Position numbers and translations under genes: made by a program. A DNA stretch of 64,000 nucleotides from Ichthyophis bannanicus. Lineage: Eukaryota > Chordata > Amphibia > Gymnophiona > Ichthyophiidae. The stretch covers positions 1,444,170,163 to 1,444,234,162 of the forward strand of contig CM066031.1 in the NCBI GenBank assembly GCA_033557465.1. Direction: 5' to 3'. Shown here in pieces: positions 32,605 to 42,498 of this stretch. Under the pieces are notes generated by a model. It made no database searches and had not been told where the DNA came from. It worked only from the letters and a program-made list of their open reading frames with translations. Within the stretch, counting starts at the first letter, position 1. Every line of letters starts with the position of its first letter.

Positions 32605-33021
32605 CAGAGGTTCCCAACTCCAGTCCTGGTATGCCAAACACTATTCGGGTTTTCATGCTGTCCCTCATGAATATGCATGAGATACATCTGCATACCATGG
32701 GGGTGGTGCATAGATATGCAGCATAGGCATTTTTATTAGAGGCAGCATGGAACCTGAATGGTGTTTGGCCCTCCAGGACTGAATTTGGGAGACTCTGCTC
32801 TAGGTAATGCGCCTGTTTATGGTGTCTGTGCTCTGTAGGGTAAAATGTAAGTGTTTTGGGCATGTTTACGTCATCTGCAATAAAGGTTCTGTCTGTATTA
32901 GCACGTTTTAGTAGTGGGTAAAATATGGGGGCTGGGTTGGCAGGAACCACAGCTGGGACTTGAACCTGTGATCTTATGCTCCTGAACACACTGGCTGTGT
33001 GCACTGCACCACCGTGTTGCC
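32605..33021. repeat. 193-bp hAT-like core (32605-32797) and T3 (32951-33021, -)
   Basis: The core starts CAGAGGTTCCCAACTCC and ends GGGAGACTCTG. T3 on the minus strand reads GTGGTGCAGTGCACACAGCC then GGTTCAAGTCCC. Confidence 0.65.
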
Positions 33022-34232
33022 ACAGAGACAGTACATTCCCTGGGGATACCATGACTGTTCATCAGTTGGGGCCTGTCTGTTGTAGTGCATGGCACCCACC
33101 TACACAGGCCTAGGCCACGGTCTGCTCTGGGCAGCTGCCACTGCCCCCTCCACCACCAGTGCCCCTCTGCCACCCTGCTGACATGCCCTTCTGCTGGTGG
33201 TGCTGGTGGAGCACAGTCTCAGGCCATCCAGTGTGCGGGTAGGCGGCTGCCTATGGTGCGGGTTCTAGGGTAGGGGTGCCTGCATAGGTGTCCACGCTTC
33301 CCCCCAGCACCGCCTGCCACTGTTCTGTGCCCTTGGGGGCCCCTACTGGGTACTATCCCCTGTGACACTGTGGGAAGCACACTCATGCCCATGCTGGGCC
33401 CTCATCAGTTGCTGTCTGGCTGCTCTACTGTTTCAGCATTCCTATGGGCCACCTAGGCATCACCCTAGTCCGCACTGTGGCCCAGCTGCAGTACAGCATG
33501 TGCCATCTGCAGCCCTCTGTGTCCCCTTTCCCAGCATCTGTCCAGTTGCCCATTCCAACATGCCCGCCCTGCTGTTGTGGAACATGTGCACCCCATAGGA
33601 AACCTGTCCAATGGAGAGGGAAACCCTGATGAGCGCAATTGCACTGTGTGATCATTCACCTTGTATGGGGACGGAGCGCAGACCCTTCCACAATGCATAT
33701 CTTTTTTTTGGAACCTTCTTTGGAGTGCTTTTTGATGTTTCCCATTAATATCGCTATTGCCCAGCTTGGTTATGTTTTTTTTATATTTTGTTGGGGTCAT
33801 TTTCAATGTTTATTTGCACTTTTGTTCTGTGCACATGTATCACACTTATCACTTTTTTATAGGTTTCCCTGATTTTGCTGTACATTGCTGACAGAAATGG
33901 TTTCTCTTCCCTTTAAATCAGCTCTAATGCCAGGGTTTCACTGGCGTTAGTTTTGTGCCTCGAATTTCACATCGTTAGTGTGCGGGGAGCCTCTCCCCTC
34001 CCACTCTCCACCCATTGACCCCTTCTCTCCGCCCCTGGGGAGCCTTCCTCTGCCCTCAGGGAGCCTTTACTCCACCTTCAGCGCTCGTTTGCGCCGCTGA
34101 GCGCCGCTGCCCATGTTAGCACGCGATAAGGCGCCTTATCACACGGTAATGTGCCATTATCGCACAATAAGGCGCCTTATCGTGCGATAACATGTCAGAG
34201 CGCACATTAAGATGGTTTAGTAAACATGCCCC

Positions 34233-34440
34233 TTGGTGTACAAATGTCTTGCCTTTCCTCCATATAATCTAATCGGCTTTTTGGTTTGGTTCAGTCCCTG
34301 ATTGGAGTTTTGAGAAAGCCCCGCCCCCCTCTAAGGGGGGAGGGATGTGCCATCTCATCCTTCGCCTCAGGCAGCAGATTGCCTTGAGCCGCCCCTGTGT
34401 ATGTTCTTGCCTTTTTGGAGGATTTTAAATTATTAGATGA
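34233..34440. other. Unassigned insert before LINE part 2
   Basis: Contains CCCCGCCCCCCTCT and AGGGGGGAGGG-type inverted words at about 34320-34343 and a stretch 'cgcctcaggcagcagattgccttgagccgcccctg'. It may be part of the same insert as 29353-30239. Confidence 0.4.
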
Positions 34441-36015
34441 TTGGTAGGTTGGTTTTAGGGTAGGTGGTGGCACAGAGACATTGTTGATGGCATTGATGGA
34501 TCAGATGTATTATTGGCTGAGTAAGGGAGTACCAGTCATTTTACTTTCTTTAGCTTTAAGTGCTGCTTTTGATTTGGTGGAAGAGGAGGTGTTAAATGCG
34601 AGCTATGTAGGCTTGTGACTTGGAAGAGAAGCACTGTAATGGATTCAATATCTTTCTTAAGTGATGAAAAGTATAAAGTAAATTTTAATGGAAGTTGATT
34701 GAAGATACATACATGGAAAATAGAGGATTCCTCAAGGTTCCTCATTATTCCCCTCACTCTTTAATATCTATTTGAGTCCTTTAGGAAAAATTGTTAGAGA
34801 TTTTGGGATGTTATTCTGTGCAAACGCTGATGATATCCAGCTGGACAATATCCAACTTGTTGTTCTTCATGGAAGGGGACTGGTCCCTTAGATGTCTGAA
34901 GATGAATGAATGCTGAAGTACAGTTAACAACTGGTTGAAAGGAAGTGTTCTGATCCTGAATGTAGATAAGCTACTATGTTTTTGGTGAGTTCAGAGTGGA
35001 AAAGTTGGGAATAAGTGCAACGACCGAGGGCGCGGTGGTCCCCTGGCAGGAATTTGCAAGACTATTAGGTGTGATACTGGTAAGAAAAGGGATTGGGCAA
35101 GTTCAGCTTGCTAACGTAAAAAAAACCATAAGCTGAAGTTGATACAGCAACTTAGCCCATATCTGGAGAAAGACACTATGCAGGTTATAGTACAGCCAAT
35201 GGTAGGAGCAACTTTGGACTGCTGTAGTGTTTTATGATGGGTTACTGAACAAATTAGTTAGAAAGCTAGATGTAGTTCAGAATACGTCAGCTAGATTTTT
35301 AAGGGGGATGAAGAGATAGAAGAGTGCACAACCAGCTTTAGAGAAACTATACCGTATAGAACGATGTTGAAGATAATGGTTATTATGTTAAAGTACTGTG
35401 GGACCAGGCTCCAGGGGATTTGGTGGAGAAGCTGCAACAGAAAGTTTCCAGGAAAGATTTGCTCTCTTCCCAGGGCACTTATTAGTAATCCACTCAGTAG
35501 CGGTAGTCAGGAAGGAAGACTGGAAGAATGGAAGGCCCGATATTGAGTTGGGCAGGCTATGCGCCCCTAAGGCGCATAGCCCTGCCTGCCACCCCTTAAC
35601 CCCAGATATTCAATGCCGGAGTCATATGCGGCCCTGGCATTGAATATCCGGGGATCACCACACATGCCGGAAGCTGCAGTAGCTAACCGGGCAGCAGCGA
35701 TATTGCATGCTGCCCGGTTAGCTCTTGCGCCTTAAAGATAGGCGCAGGTTGCTAATTTGGCAGCATGTAATATCGCCGCGGCCCGGTTAGCGACAGTCAC
35801 CACCTCCGCTCCACCCCCAAATGCCCCCAATGCTCCTCAATGCTAGCTGCATAGCATCGGGGCATGTATCTGGGTTAGAAGGGGATATTCAACGGCACTA
35901 ACTGTGTAAATCCCTTTGGAATATTGGGCCTGGAGCATTTAGAATCCTTGAACTGTGGAACAAACTCCAGCTAGAGTTAAGAGGATTGACAAACTTGTTA
36001 GGATTCAGGAAAGAA
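34441..36015 (+). mobile_element. Decayed L2-like LINE, part 2 (RT), interrupted by a MITE
   Basis: Read in broken frames: GTETLLMALMDQMYYWLSKGVPVILLSL then ALSAAFDLVEEEVLN (motif A), IPQGSSLFPSLFNIYLSPL, ADDIQL (about 34825-34845), LDVVQNTSARFL (about 35265-35300), and after the MITE LELWNKLQLELRGL...FRKE (35935-36012). These follow directly in order from part 1 at 28200-29352. The 3' tail continues at 38291 after a CR1 insertion. Confidence 0.7.
35534..35930. mobile_element. 397-bp MITE rich in hairpins
   Basis: TIRs are GGCCCGATATT (left) and, reversed, GGCCCAATATT (right). TGGA occurs beside each end (35529-35532, 35931-35934) as a possible duplication. Inside are a perfect 16-base-arm hairpin (35681-35696 with 35708-35723, arm AGCTAACCGGGCAGCA), a pair around 35550-35588 (GGCTATGCGCC/GGCGCATAGCC), and ATTCAATGCC/GGCATTGAAT. 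It interrupts the LINE ORF. The superfamily is uncertain. Confidence 0.7.
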
Positions 36016-38183
36016 CAATTTTCCACAATCCTCACAAGTTTTAACAACTTTAAATAGTTTTGCGTCATCTGCAAATTTGATAACCTCACTGGTTATTCGC
36101 GTTTCCAGGTCATTTATTAATATATTAAAAAGTAACGGAGCCATCACAGATTCCTGGGGTACTCCACTATTCACCTTTCTCTATTGGGAAAATTGGCCAT
36201 TTAGTCCTACCCTCTGCTTTCTATCTTTTAACTAGTTCCTGATCCACAATAGTACACTGCCTCCTATCCCATGAATTTTTAGTTTTACCAAAAGTCTCTG
36301 ATGAGGGACCTTGTCAAAGGCTTTCTGAAAGTCCAGATGCATTATATCAACCGACTCACTTTTGTCTACCTGTTTATTCACACCTTCAAAAAAACATAAC
36401 AGATTAGTAAGACAAGATCTTCCTTGTCTAAAATCATGTTGGATATCTCCCATTAAGCCATGACTATCTACATGTTCAGTAATTTTGTTCTCTATGATGG
36501 TTTCTACCATTTTTCCCAGTACTGGCATCAGGCACACCGGTCTGTAGTTTTCCGAATCGCCCCTGGAGCCCTTTTTAAAAATCAGTGTTCCATCAGCCAT
36601 CCTCCAATCTTCAGGTATTACAGATGATTTTAATGATAGTTCATTACTAATAGCAGGTCTGCAATCTCATATTTCAGTTCTTTCAGTACCCTTGGATGTA
36701 TACCATCTGGTCCAGATGATTTGCTACTCTTCAATTTATGAAATAGTTGTAATCACTTTTAAATACCACTTCAGTCATGGGTAACATCCTTACATCTTCC
36801 CCAGTAAAGACCGAAGCAAAAAAATTCATTCAGTCTCTCCACTATGGCCTTGTCCCCTCTTAGTGCCCCCTTTACCCCTCTATCATCTAATGGACCAACT
36901 GACTCTCTCACAGGATTTTTGCTACGAATGCACTTGAAAAAGTCTTTATTACGCGCTTTTCCTTCCATAGCAAGCTTCTTCTCATATTCTCTCTTTGCCT
37001 ACCTTATCAATGCCTTCCATCTAACTTGCCAGTTTTCGTCATTTGGCTCTTTTTTCCATTTCCTGAAAGATGGTTTTCTGGCACAACAGCCTCTCTGACC
37101 TCACCATTAAACCATGCTGGCAGTTTTTTGGACTTCCTTCCACTTTTCTTAAAGCGTGGAATACAGCTGGTCTGGGTTCCCAAGATAGTATTTTTAAACA
37201 ACACCCAAGTTTGATGTAAGTCTTTAACCTTTGCAACAGCTCCTTTTAGTTTTTTCTTTACTATTTTCCTCATTTTATCATAGTCTGCCTTTCGAAAGTT
37301 AAAAGGTAGTACTGTGGATTTCCTTACCATCCCTCCTCCATTAATTAAATCAAATGTGATCATGCTATGATCACTATTGCCAAGTGGCCCCAACACCCTT
37401 ATCTCTTGTTCCAGATCTGGTGTTCCACTAAGGACTAGGTCCAATATGGTTTTCCCTCTGGTCGGTTCATGAACCAGTTGCTCCAAGAAGCAGTCATTTA
37501 TTTCACCTAGGAACTTTATCTCCCTAGCATGTCCTGCCGTGACACTGACCCAATCGATACCGGGGTAATTGAAATCACCCATTATTATTACTGTGCTGTA
37601 ACTTTTGTTAGCTTCTCTGATTTCATTTGGGCATTTCATTATCCATTTGTTCATTCTGGCCAGGCGTTCAATAGTACACCCCCACTGCCATCGCCTTCCC
37701 ATTTTTACATGGAATTTCAATCCACAGAGATTCTACAGTGTATTTTGTTTCCTGCAAAACTTTAATCCTTTGTGACTCAATTCTCTCTCTAACATAGAGC
37801 GCAACCCCTCCACCAGTTTGATCAGCTCTGTCATTATGATCTAGTTTGTACCCAGGTATCACTGTGTCCCACTGGTTATCCTCCTTCTACCATGTCACTG
37901 AGATACCAATCATATCTAACCTCTCATTTAGTGCTATATATTCTAACTCTCCAATCTTATTTTTTAGACTTCTAGCATTTGCATACAAGCATTTTAGAGG
38001 CTGTACTTTATTCATATTAATCTGGCTATCGGTAGGCAGGGGTAATTTGGAATCTTTAAGCTCTGTCTGCTCCATACTCAGGGACATTTGGGTTAATTTT
38101 GTCTTTACTGGAACCTCTCTGCTGATATGCCTTAACTTCATTTTTTTGGTAGTATCCTTCAAGGATACATTGTTCCAAACCAT
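36016..38183 (-). pseudogene. CR1 ORF2 remnant: endonuclease and partial RT
   Basis: Endonuclease pieces 37887-38183 (NARSLKNKIGELE) and 37007-37862 (GDFNYPGIDWVSV, GNSDHSMITFDL) are in different frames. The RT has SGPDGIHPRVL-equivalent sequence near 36680-36720, IFKKGSRGDSENYRPV at 36540-36590, and MHLDFQKAFDKVPHQ (motif A) at about 36310-36350. GVPQESVM-like sequence near 36150 and FADDAKLFK near 36057-36085 complete it. Several frameshifts and missing bases show greater age than the copy at 53253-56452. Confidence 0.8.
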
Positions 38184-38290
38184 GCATTCTTGGGCGACTG
38201 TCGGCTCTCCCCTATTATCTAGTTTAAAAGCTGCTCTATCTCGTTTTTTAAAGGTTAATGCCAGCAGCTTGGTTTCATCCCAGTTAAGGG
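36016..38290 (-). mobile_element. CR1 LINE lacking 3' end, inserted in L2-like LINE
   Basis: On the minus strand it runs from the ORF1 end (HLNRDG region, about 38260-38290) to mid-RT at 'ggattgtggaaaatt' (36016-36030). Host LINE sequence continues on both sides (FRKE before, 'ctgaaaacctttgg' after). The 3' endpoint is the same as in the CR1 at 17374-19885. Confidence 0.83.
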
Positions 38291-38385
38291 CTGAAAACCT
38301 TTGGTTGCTATCTTTGAAATTGTAGTTTATAATTAATTGTAAACCACCTTGTTATTCATAAAGACGGTATATAAGCTTTCTGTAT
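38291..38385 (+). mobile_element. 3' tail of the decayed L2-like LINE (part 3)
   Basis: 'ctgaaaacctttgg' completes the FR..LKTF block broken at 36015. 'ttgtaaaccaccttgttattcataaagacggtatataag' is the usual L2-like 3' end. The element therefore spans 28200-38385 with about 8 kb of inserts. Confidence 0.7.
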
Positions 38386-38629
38386 AAATATATATTGATT
38401 GCATTCATCTTCATGCCCTTTATCATACCAAATCCAAATTAGCTCCCTTTTGCCACTCAAAATAACTGACCTGATTCAGCTTCTCTTGGATGAAGACTCA
38501 AATGATTTTGTTGTATGAAAGTAATTTGAACTCTAAAGATGCCAAATGCAGAACTATTGAAAGAACTCTGTGATTATTCAAAGGTACAGATTGGGGGACG
38601 GCTATAGGAAAATTTAAAGGTGTTTAAAT
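38386..38629. other. No recognisable gene
   Basis: Short unassigned stretch between two L2-like elements. Confidence 0.4.
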
Positions 38630-39716
38630 ATCACCCCCTTCTCCTCTCTCGTCTGCGGGATGCGGGTATTCGTGGTGTTATTTATCGATGGTTTCACTCT
38701 TTTCTATTTTCTCGCTCTTTTGCAGTTGCTTCTGGTCTTTCCACTTCAGATCGTTTCCCTTTGACCTGTGGTGTCCCTCAGGGTTCTATCCTGGCTCCTT
38801 TGTTGTTTAATCTTTTTCTAGCACCTCTCTCTCTTCTTATCCAGCAACTGGGTATTTCGGGCTATTACTACGCTGACGACATTCTCCTTCTGCACCACAC
38901 CTCCTCATCACATCCTGACATTGCCTCACTGGAGGTCTGTTTATCCTCGGTTTCTTCCTGGCTTTCCTCAAATGGTCTAGTTCTGAATATTTCCAAGACA
39001 GCTGCTGTTTGGTTCACCCATGGTTCCCCTACTCCATCTCTCACTCCTTCTCTCTCTGGTGTTCCTATTCTCACAGTGCCCAAACTTCGGTATCTCGGTG
39101 TCCTTCTTGACAGTGCACTCACGTTTCAAGACCACATCTCTTCTATTTCTCAGCGCTCCTTCTACTGCCTTCGACAGATCCGTGCCATTAGACCTTTTCT
39201 ATCTCCCCAGGCGCTCACTACCCTTCTTCTTTCCCTAGTCATAACTCGTTTAGACTTCTGTAATTCTATTTATGCCGGTATCCCTCAGTATCAGTTACAT
39301 CGTCTACAGTTAATCCAAAATACAGCTGCCCGGATGCTCCTACATGCCTCTCCTCGCGATCACATCACCCCCTACTACAACACCTTCACTGGCTACCACT
39401 GCAATTCTGGATCCCTTTAAAGGTTCTTACTATGGTCCATCGCGCAATTTACCTGCACAGACCCCAATACCTCTCTGACCTGCTCTCTTTTCATGTCCCT
39501 TCCCGAAGCCTTCGCTCCATCCATATCAACCGTCTTCACCTCCCAGCTCCTTCCCGTGCACATCTCCAATCCACTCGCAAATCAGCATTTTTCTACCTTG
39601 GTCCTTCCCTCTGGAACTCACTACCCACTGCCCTCCGTCTTGAAGAATCATACCCCAAATTTCGCTCCCTTCTCAAAACCCATCTGTTCTCCTGTGCCTT
39701 TCCTGGATCTAGCTGA
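38630..39716 (+). pseudogene. L2-like reverse transcriptase, C-terminal half, one frameshift
   Basis: The first frame (to 39420) has RDAGIRGVIYRWFHSF, GVPQGSILAPLLFN and YYADD with aspartates at 38875-38880. RYLGVLLDSAL and LQLIQNTAARML follow. After HITP (about 39370) the frame shifts, and 39432-39716 supplies HRAIYLHRPQYLSDLLS, LWNSLPTAL and LKTHLF. Catalytic residues are intact; the N-terminus and endonuclease are missing. Confidence 0.85.
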
Positions 39717-39893
39717 CTTCTCTGACTCTTCTTTCTAGCTTCTCCTGTTTTTTCTACTTTCTTTTCTCTTTTCCTCAAGTAATTGTAACTTTTTCTTTCT
39801 TTTCTGTCTCTGATTTACTGTTTTTATTTATATTGTAAACCGCCCCGATGTAAGGGGGGGCGGTATATCAAATGTTGTATAAACAATAAACAA
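38630..39893 (+). mobile_element. L2-like LINE, 5'-truncated
   Basis: Starts within the RT palm and ends with 'tgtaaaccgccccgatgtaaggggggg' 'cggtatatcaaatgttgtataaacaataaacaa' (about 39834-39893). It is similar in kind to 1-1093. The CAATAAACAA tail is a LINE-type microsatellite end. Confidence 0.87.
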
Positions 39894-40232
39894 TCAACTG
39901 GGGCAATGTCAGTCCCATCATTGTAAAATGGAAGCAGTGTAGCACTAAGATGCTTCCTCGATCAGGCTACCTCCAAAATCAGATCTAGGATTACAGACTG
40001 ATTGAGACTAGGGAAACTATTGACTGTGAAACAATTTAAGAGTATTTCACAAGCATGACCTTTATGGGAGAGTGGCAAAAAAGAAGCCACTTCTGAAGGA
40101 AAGCTGTATAATGTGCAGCAAGACACCACAGACAAAAAGAAACACAGTGGACAACCTTAATCTTGGCTTCACACTTAAAAGGTCATGATTTTGGGTCAGC
40201 AAGAAAGGGCTGTGAGTGACAGCATTATAGTC
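39894..40232. other. No recognisable gene
   Basis: Unassigned single-copy-looking sequence between the L2-like tail and the tail of a minus-strand CR1 (about 40233-40244, 'aacagaaacata'). Confidence 0.4.
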
Positions 40233-41028
40233 AACAGAAACATAGGGGGATGTTTACTAAACTGCGGTAACGTTACATAACGCACGTTAACCTAAATTAA
40301 CGATTGTAAAGTTACGCGGCGCGGTAAAACACCGCAGAAGGCGGAGAGAGGGCGGAGAGAAGGGGTCAGTGGGCGGAGAGTGGGCGGGGAGAGGCTCCCT
40401 TCACACTAACGCGCTGATCTGAAGAGCTGAATCCTAACGCGATTGAAAACCTGCCGTTAGATGCACATTTGCAGGGGAGAGAAACCATTTCAGTGTCAGC
40501 AATGTACAGCATAGGCAGGGAAACCTACAAAACGTGATAAGTGTGATACATGTGCCCAGAACAAAAGGGCACAGAAACATTGAAAATGACCCCAACAAAC
40601 TGGAAAAAAACCATAACCAAGCTGGCCAATAGTGATATTAATGGGCTCCACAAAAAAGATATTACTCGTGGAAGGGTCTATGCTCCGTCCCCATACAAGG
40701 TGAATGAGCCCACAGTGAAATAGCGCTGTTCAGGGTTTTCCCCTCCATCGGACAGGGTTCCTATGGCGTGCACATGTCCCGCAACATCAGGGCGGGCAAG
40801 TCGGAATGGCAACTGGACAGATGCCGGAAAAGGGGATACAGAGGGCCGCAGGCGGCACATGGTGTGGTGCAGCTGGGGCACAGTGCGGACTAGGGTGATG
40901 CCTAGGTGGCCCATACGAATGCTGAAACAGCAGAGCAGCCAGACAGCAACTGATGAAGGCCCAACATGGGCACGAGTGTGTTTCCCACAGTGTCACAGGG
41001 GATAGTACCCAACAGCTACCCCCAAGGG

Positions 41029-41362
41029 CATCCCTCTGGAACTCTCTACCAAACCACATCAGGAACAACGGTGATCTCCCATCATTCAAAAAGCAGCTAA
41101 AAACCGTCCTATTCCAAGAACATCTCTGAATAGGAATCCCCCTATTTTTCCTCAAGATCTCCAGACCAGTAACTATGCTACCCTGTCAGTCTCAGGGTAG
41201 CATAGTTCATCCCAAAATCATCAATGTTGAACCCCCGGTGATGGGCCCCCCCCCCCACCATTGATTCCCCCCCTTGTTATATGTCCCACCGCTTTGACCC
41301 GGTGAAAAGAGGGATATAAATACAGTTAAATAAATAAATAAATAAATAAATAATAAATAAAC
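41029..41362 (+). mobile_element. Short L2-like LINE 3' end
   Basis: Encodes LWNSLPNHIRNNGDLPSF and KQLKTVLFQEHL, then a UTR with 'caccgctttgacccggtgaaaagagggatataaat' and an AAATA-rich tail (41325-41362). It interrupts the TIR element between 'cccaagggca' and 'attggcagg'. Confidence 0.8.
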
Positions 41363-41668
41363 ATTGGCAGGCGGGGCTGGGGGGGGAGCGTGGACGTCTA
41401 TGCAGGCACCCCTACCCCAGAACCCGCACCATAGGCAGCCGCCTACCTGCACACTGGATGGCCTGAGACTGCGCACCACCAGCACCACCAGCAGAAGGGC
41501 ATGTCAGCATGGTGGCAGAGGGATACTGGTGGTGAAGGGGGCAGTGGCAGCTGCCCAGAGCAGACCGCGGCCTAGCACTGTGTAGGTGGGTGCCGTGTAC
41601 TGCAACAGACGGGCCCTGTCTGACGAACAGTCATGGTATCACCAGGGAAAGTACTGACTCTGTGACAA

Positions 41669-41741
41669 CAAGGTGGTGCAGTGCACAAAACCTGTGTATT
41701 CTAGAAGCAGAAGATCACAGGTTCAAGTCCCAGCAGTGGTT
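41669..41741 (+). repeat. T3 tRNA-like module
   Basis: GTGGTGCAGTGCACAAAACC is followed by GGTTCAAGTCCC after about 45 bases, as in the other copies of the element. Confidence 0.55.
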
Positions 41742-41911
41742 CCTGCCAACCCAGTCCCCATATTTTGCCCACTACTACAACGTGCTAATACAGGCAGCAC
41801 CTTTATTGCAGATGACGTAAACATGCCCAAGACACCTACATTTTACCCTACAGAGCACAGACACCATAAACATGTGCATTACCTAGAGCAGAGTCTCCCA
41901 AATGCAGTCCT

Positions 41912-42198
41912 GGAGGGCCTAGTGGTTGGGGCAAGGTACTTCAGGCCGGAAGGTCGGTGGTTCAAATCCCACTAGAGGACAGCAACCTTGGGCCGGAAGG
42001 ACTGGGGTTTCTAGTCCCATAGGTGCTCCTTGTGGTCTTGGGCAAGCCACTTAACCCTCCATAGCCCATGTTCCCTGTAAAATAGTTATCTCCAAGTTAT
42101 AATGCCCTGTTCAATGTAATTTCAGTTTGTTCAATGTAAAACGCACTGATGCAGAATAGCGCGGTATATAAGAGAATGTAAATAAATAAAATAAATAC
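41912..42198 (+). mobile_element. tRNA-derived SINE with an L2-like tail
   Basis: Head: GGCCTAGTGGTTGGGG (A box) and GGTGGTTCAAATCCC (B box). The body has 'cttgggcaagccacttaaccctccat'. The 3' end is 'aacgcactgatgcagaatagcgcggtatataag' plus an AAATAAATAAAATAAAT tail, like the 3' ends of the L2-like LINEs here. It is inserted in the hAT-like core (41889-42585). Confidence 0.75.
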
Positions 42199-42276
42199 CA
42201 GTCCGGTTCCATGCTGCCTCTAATAAAGATGCCTGCGCTGCATTTCTATGCTCCACCCCCATGATATGCAGATGTA

Positions 42277-42498
42277 GCAATGTGTGCCTTTGAGTCAGTC
42301 CTGACTCCTGGCGACCCAGAAGCTCCTGGGTTTTCTTGGCAGTGTCACCAGAAGTAGAATGCCAGGCCTTTCTTCCGAGGCAATGGAGGGTTAAGTGACT
42401 TACCCAAGGCCACAAGGAGTGCTAGTGGGAATTGAACCCTGGTTGCTTGGTTACCAAGCAAGTGTTCTAACCACTAGGCTACTCCTCCACTCCTACAA
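42277..42498 (-). mobile_element. tRNA-derived SINE, TSD GCAGATGTA
   Basis: This is the reverse-strand sister of 5564-5792, with 9-bp direct repeats GCAGATGTA at 42268-42276 and 42499-42507. On the minus strand the head has TAGCCTAGTGGTTAGAAC and AGGGTTCAATTCCC. The end has 'caggagtcaggactgactcaaaggcacacattgc'. The uninterrupted sequence exists in other TIR copies, which confirms the insertion. Confidence 0.92.

Larger units (their letters stand above)
30240..34232 (+). mobile_element. Complete TIR element, 3993 bp (A end left, B end right)
   Basis: The TIRs GGGGTATGTTTACTAAACC (left) and GGGGCATGTTTACTAAACC (right, reversed) bound it. The flanks read CCTT and TTGG, so the 3-bp duplication is imperfect or mutated. 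Order: T1 (30446-30515, +), accordion, hairpin (30775-30852), T2 (30931-31000, -), octamer-like ATGCAAAT near 31117, unnamed interior, hAT-like core (32605-32797), T3 (32951-33021, -), a Pro/Ala-rich-coding stretch without known motif, then the GC-rich B end. This is the best reference copy because no other element interrupts it. No transposase is encoded. Confidence 0.85.
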
